Positions 6,822 through 9,558 of a stretch of DNA of 9,558 nucleotides are shown here, piece after piece. The notes beneath the pieces were generated by a model that was given only the letters and a program-made list of their open reading frames with translations, did no database searches and was not told where the DNA came from. Both the position numbers and the translations under genes were made by a program. Source of the DNA: Planctomycetaceae bacterium (GTDB lineage Bacteria > Planctomycetota > Planctomycetia > Pirellulales > Pirellulaceae); assembly GCA_003455945.1 (NCBI GenBank), contig DMPQ01000174.1:1-9558 (forward strand), given 5' to 3'. How positions within the stretch are numbered: the first letter of the stretch is position 1; every line of letters starts with the position of its first letter.

Positions 6822-7295
6822 ATGAACAAGTCCTTGCTCGTGCTGACGCTGCTCGGCCTGGCGGCGACGGTCGCTCCGGTCGCTGCCCAGGAACCGGGCT
6901 CCACCGGCGCCTATCCGCGCCGCATGGCAGTCGTCCGCAATGCGGTCCATGATCGCTACCATCCCCATCCGTTCTACGCCCACGGTCGTCGCGGCTACGA
7001 CGCGACCTGGACGCACGAGTGGAACCAGCAGATGGCGGCCGGCCTCCCTTGGCACGGCTCCTATTACTATCCGCAGTACGGCCAGCCGCTGGCGCTGATC
7101 GTGCCGCCGACCGCGTCGTACATGACGAACTACAGCTGGGGCGTCGGCAACACGACCAGCACGCCGATCTACCACCAGTTCGCTCGCCCCTACCCCGGGC
7201 CGGCGACCGGCGGCGGCGAACAGTTCTACGCCCCGCCGCTCTGGCCGAGCAACACGAACCAGTTCGGCATCTACCCGGTTCGCGGACCGTGGTGA
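6822..7295 (+). CDS. Exported aromatic-rich protein of unknown function (second of the pair)
   Basis: 157 residues. A clean signal peptide: MNKS start, hydrophobic 5-16, and APVAAQ with cleavage expected around residue 22-23. The mature part has 14 Tyr and 6 Trp plus many Pro, Gly and His residues, including YYYPQY at 81-86 and the His-rich patch YHPHPFYAH at 46-54; it has no Cys. Unlike its upstream neighbour it is basic near the mature N-terminus (YPRRMAVVRN, GRRGYD). No known domain is visible and I do not recognise it. GAGGA lies 9 bases upstream of the ATG. The shared export signal, similar composition and 31-base spacing suggest it is made together with the preceding protein and works in the same extracytoplasmic place. 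The unit ends in two hairpins downstream. Confidence 0.82.
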   Translation: MNKSLLVLTLLGLAATVAPVAAQEPGSTGAYPRRMAVVRNAVHDRYHPHPFYAHGRRGYDATWTHEWNQQMAAGLPWHGSYYYPQYGQPLALIVPPTASYMTNYSWGVGNTTSTPIYHQFARPYPGPATGGGEQFYAPPLWPSNTNQFGIYPVRGPW

Positions 7296-7300
7296 GAGCG

Positions 7301-7331
7301 ATCGAGCGGCATCGCTGAGTTGCCGCTCGGT
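7301..7331 (+). terminator. First hairpin after the exported-protein pair
   Basis: CGAGCGGCA (7303-7311) pairs perfectly with TGCCGCTCG (7321-7329) around a 9-base loop; a T-G wobble and an A-T pair extend the stem outward. It begins 6 bases past the stop codon and is followed by only TTT. The short hairpin TCGGT-ttcg-ACCGA (7327-7340) overlaps its 3' arm and could be an alternative fold. Confidence 0.5.
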
Positions 7332-7351
7332 TTCGACCGAACGCCTCTTCG

Positions 7352-7384
7352 ACGGCGTCGTTTCCCCCTCGGAAACGACGCCGT
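7352..7384 (+). terminator. Strong 14-bp hairpin, likely main terminator of the exported-protein operon
   Basis: ACGGCGTCGTTTCC (7352-7365) pairs perfectly with GGAAACGACGCCGT (7371-7384) around the five-base loop CCCTC; a G-T wobble can extend it by one. It is the longest perfect stem I found in the window. The tail TCGTCGTTTCGG is T-enriched but lacks an unbroken T-run. Its position 57 bases past the stop fits transcription termination. Confidence 0.72.
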
Positions 7385-7511
7385 TCGTCGTTTCGGGACC
7401 TCTCGCACCGCCGCGAATCGGTCCCGCTCGCGCGCGATCGCGAGTCCGCCGTTCCGAAGAGTCCGGTTCGTTCCGAGGCTCGCTGCCCCTCCTTCCCCGC
7501 AGCCCCGTTCG

Positions 7512-7540
7512 TTCGAATCCTCCGCCCCCGACGTTACACT
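7512..7540 (+). promoter_or_regulatory. Weak sigma-70-like promoter candidate
   Basis: TTCGAA and TACACT separated by 17 bases, with three of six and four of six matches to consensus, about 90 bases upstream of the start at 7631. Listed because nothing better is seen in this gap. Confidence 0.2.
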
Positions 7541-7630
7541 GGCGGGCTGCCGTTCGGAGCCGGTCGATCGGCCTCAGCTCGACGAACGGATGACTTGCCG
7601 ATCGCCGCATTCCGGCGGGAGCGCAATACG

Positions 7631-9558
7631 ATGAGAGTGTCCGGCCAGGGCCGCGAATCCGATCCTCGGAATCCTTGCGACGGCCGCCGTCGGTTTCTCG
7701 GCGCTGTCGCGCGACTGGCGCACCGATTCGAGCCGTCGCGACGAAGGTCGCGGGAACCGCATTCACGGACACGTTCCCTGCTGACGACGAACGTCGGGAC
7801 GCTGCTCCTCGTGCCGGTCCTGCTCGCCGCACTCGTCTCGCCGGTGGCCGCTCAGGGGCAGGCGATGTTTCTTCGGCTGCGCGACGGCTCGGTGATCCTC
7901 GCCGAGCTGCAGGAGGCGTCGCTCCCCTGGGTCGAGATCGCGGTCGACGGCTCGGCCTCGATCGAGCCGCTGCCGGTCGCCTCGCTCCGCCGCCTGGATC
8001 TCGTACCGAACCCGATCACGCGGCGACTCGACGAAGTGCGGACCTGGATCCGCGATCTCGGCGGTGACGACTACGGTGCACGCGAAGCGGCTCAGCTCCA
8101 GCTGCTCGATCGAGGCGCCGAGTTTCTCGAGCTGCTTCAGGCGCAGAGCGACGTCGGGGACCCCGAGGTCCGTTGGCGCGTCAAAGTGATCCTCGAAGCG
8201 ATCGGGCGACGCTCGGAATCGTCTCGGCGGCTGGAGTTCGATCGAGTCGTGCTCGAACCGGATGCCGATCCTCGTTGGCTCGAGCGACGGCGTCCCGACG
8301 GAAGTCTCGCCGGAAACCTCGGCGAGTTCGAGCTGCCGATCCGTTATGCGGGAGCCGATCTGAAGCTGACGCGCGATCGAATCGCGTCGATCTGGCGCCC
8401 CGGTTCGGACGAGCAACCGGTCGAGCGGCGTGAAGGAGAACGGATCACCGTCGATCGTCTCGATCGCTTCCCCTCCGGATCGTATCGCCTGGACTTCGCG
8501 TCGACTCCCGATCTGCAGAGTCCGCCGGAAGGGACGAAGCTCGACGAGGCGTATCGGGCGTTCGGCGTCCGGATCTCGACCTCGCTCGTCGGCGGCTCGG
8601 TCACCACCTTCGACTACACCGTGACCGGCGCGCCGAGCGGCAAGCCGTCGGCCGGCGGGCGTGCGGCGTCCGAGAACGAATCGAACTTCGAGGGGATCAC
8701 GACCTTCCGATTCCATCTGCCGGGACGCGCCGACATTCCGGCGACCATTTCGACCTTCGGCTGCTACCTGTCGCGCGTCGAAAAGGGGCAGACCAAGGTC
8801 CGGTTCTACGACACCCAAGGCGGTCTGATCGAGGAGCCCGAGACGACCAAGAGTCCGTGGGACTTCGTCGGCTTCGCGAGCGCACGGCCGATCGCCCGAG
8901 TCGAGATCCATCCGACGAGTTCCGATCGCAACTACGCCTTCGACGACGTGCAGTTCGATCCGCCGACCCTTCAAGGCGATGCGGCGTCGCAGGAAACGGT
9001 CAGCGTGGCGTTGCTCGACGGGCAAGTCCTTCGCGCTGCCGGCATGGAGGTGACCGAAGGGGGATTGCTGCTGACCGATCTGACCGTCGGCCTGTCGCGG
9101 ATCGAGATTCCGGCCGATCAGGTCCGGCTGCTCGTCCCGAAATCCGATCCGTTCGATCCCGCGTCGGCCCCGCCTCGCTTGTGGACCCGCACGCGCATGG
9201 GCGATCGGATGATGATCACGGCCGATGCGTCGGGCGCGCATCCGCTGCGCGCTCCCGAGGTGGCGATCGGCATCGATCAGCTCCAGGCGCTCTGGCGGAG
9301 CACCCAGCCCGATATCGAGATGGTGCTCGCCGCCACGCACGAGGAACCGGGGTGGCTCGACGCCGACGGTGATTTTCAGGTGCTGCGTCGAGCGACCTTC
9401 GGTCCGGACGGCCTCGAAGGGACCTCACCCGATCCGGCCTGGAAGGAAGTCGCGACCTACGACCTGCTGCCGCCGATCCTGCTCGCACCGCCGGTCACGG
9501 CATCGGACGAGACGCCGATGCTGCGGACGATCGACGGCGAGGTGTGGGTGATCGACGG
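7631..9558 (+). CDS. Large exported multi-domain protein, 3' end beyond the window
   Basis: At least 642 residues; the frame is still open at the window edge. A basic, Arg-rich N-terminus of about 50 residues precedes a hydrophobic signal core at 57-74 ending SPVAAQ. Next comes a beta-rich module (about 79-127: FLRLRDGSVILAEL, then SIEPLPVASLRRLDLVPNP). A HEAT-like helical segment follows at about 133-193 (WIRDLGGDDYGAREAA, then DPEVRWRVKVILEAI), of the kind I associate with planctomycete exported proteins. A beta-sandwich-like domain lies at about 350-443 (FEGITTFRF, STFGCYLSRV, KVRFYDTQG, FVGFASARPIARVEI, FDDVQF), resembling binding modules of secreted proteins. At 457-506 a second copy of the first beta module appears (VALLDGQVLRA, then IEIPADQVRLLVPKSDP). 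The start at 7631 has GGGAG 9 bases upstream, and no later ATG, GTG or TTG precedes the signal core. The role is probably structural or binding at the cell surface; no enzyme motif is seen. Confidence 0.85.
   Translation, partial: MRVSGQGRESDPRNPCDGRRRFLGAVARLAHRFEPSRRRSREPHSRTRSLLTTNVGTLLLVPVLLAALVSPVAAQGQAMFLRLRDGSVILAELQEASLPWVEIAVDGSASIEPLPVASLRRLDLVPNPITRRLDEVRTWIRDLGGDDYGAREAAQLQLLDRGAEFLELLQAQSDVGDPEVRWRVKVILEAIGRRSESSRRLEFDRVVLEPDADPRWLERRRPDGSLAGNLGEFELPIRYAGADLKLTRDRIASIWRPGSDEQPVERREGERITVDRLDRFPSGSYRLDFASTPDLQSPPEGTKLDEAYRAFGVRISTSLVGGSVTTFDYTVTGAPSGKPSAGGRAASENESNFEGITTFRFHLPGRADIPATISTFGCYLSRVEKGQTKVRFYDTQGGLIEEPETTKSPWDFVGFASARPIARVEIHPTSSDRNYAFDDVQFDPPTLQGDAASQETVSVALLDGQVLRAAGMEVTEGGLLLTDLTVGLSRIEIPADQVRLLVPKSDPFDPASAPPRLWTRTRMGDRMMITADASGAHPLRAPEVAIGIDQLQALWRSTQPDIEMVLAATHEEPGWLDADGDFQVLRRATFGPDGLEGTSPDPAWKEVATYDLLPPILLAPPVTASDETPMLRTIDGEVWVID

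Larger units (their letters stand above)
7296..7630. other. Intergenic region after the exported-protein operon
   Basis: 335 bases without a supportable gene. The first third holds the two hairpins. The rest is C-rich non-coding sequence that should carry the promoter of the next gene; the only candidate seen is TTCGAA (7512-7517) - 17 bases - TACACT (7535-7540), which is weak. GGGAG at 7617-7621 is the ribosome site of the following gene. Confidence 0.6.

Noticed and set aside
7682..7708. Twin-arginine motif (RRRFLGAV, residues 19-26) in the large exported protein
   Set aside because: The hydrophobic core begins about 30 residues later and several charged stretches intervene, so it does not have Tat signal architecture; Sec export fits better.
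7763..9340. 525-residue minus-strand frame opposite the large exported protein
   Set aside because: The plus-strand frame has a ribosome site, signal peptide and recognisable module layout. The antisense product is a compositional shadow.

Overview
The window looks like a chromosomal segment of a GC-rich member of the Planctomycetota, most likely a Pirellulales/Planctomycetales-type organism. This rests on three things: a complete bacterial-clade DNA topoisomerase VI, secreted Tyr/Pro-rich small proteins of unknown function, and a large exported protein carrying a planctomycete-style HEAT-like 'REAA' segment. The assignment is inferred from gene style, not from a marker gene. I see no phage, transposon, CRISPR array, tRNA or rRNA.

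Layout. 45-506 (-): small membrane protein with an N-terminal signal/anchor, an acidic Ser/Ala/Glu/Pro linker and a C-terminal membrane helix. 507-722: divergent intergenic region. 723-1703 (+): miaA, tRNA dimethylallyltransferase. A strong hairpin spans its stop codon, and it converges on 1735-2250 (-), a two-helix membrane protein with a HAMP-like segment. 2468-3625 (-) and 3759-5855 (-): topoisomerase VI subunits A and B, in the order B then A in the direction of transcription. 5856-6244: divergent non-coding region with two back-to-back perfect dyads. 6245-6790 and 6822-7295 (+): a two-gene unit of short exported aromatic-rich proteins, closed by two hairpins. 7296-7630: intergenic. 7631-9558 (+): a large exported multi-domain protein that runs off the window end and therefore has no stop codon here.

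How they work together. The two topoisomerase VI genes encode one A2B2 type IIB enzyme, which passes one DNA duplex through another using ATP. All core motifs are present: GHKL ATPase, H2TH and transducer in B; catalytic tyrosine and Toprim acidic residues in A. MiaA is ordinary tRNA-modification housekeeping. The other genes are envelope or secreted proteins with no assignable pathway.

The most interesting signal is inside topoisomerase VI subunit B. Its transducer region carries an insertion of about 75 residues that reads as a second copy of the enzyme's own H2TH domain: 52 residues align without a gap to the first copy, with 13 identities by eye. I do not recall this from the archaeal or plant enzymes. 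The rest is fairly ordinary planctomycete chromosome.
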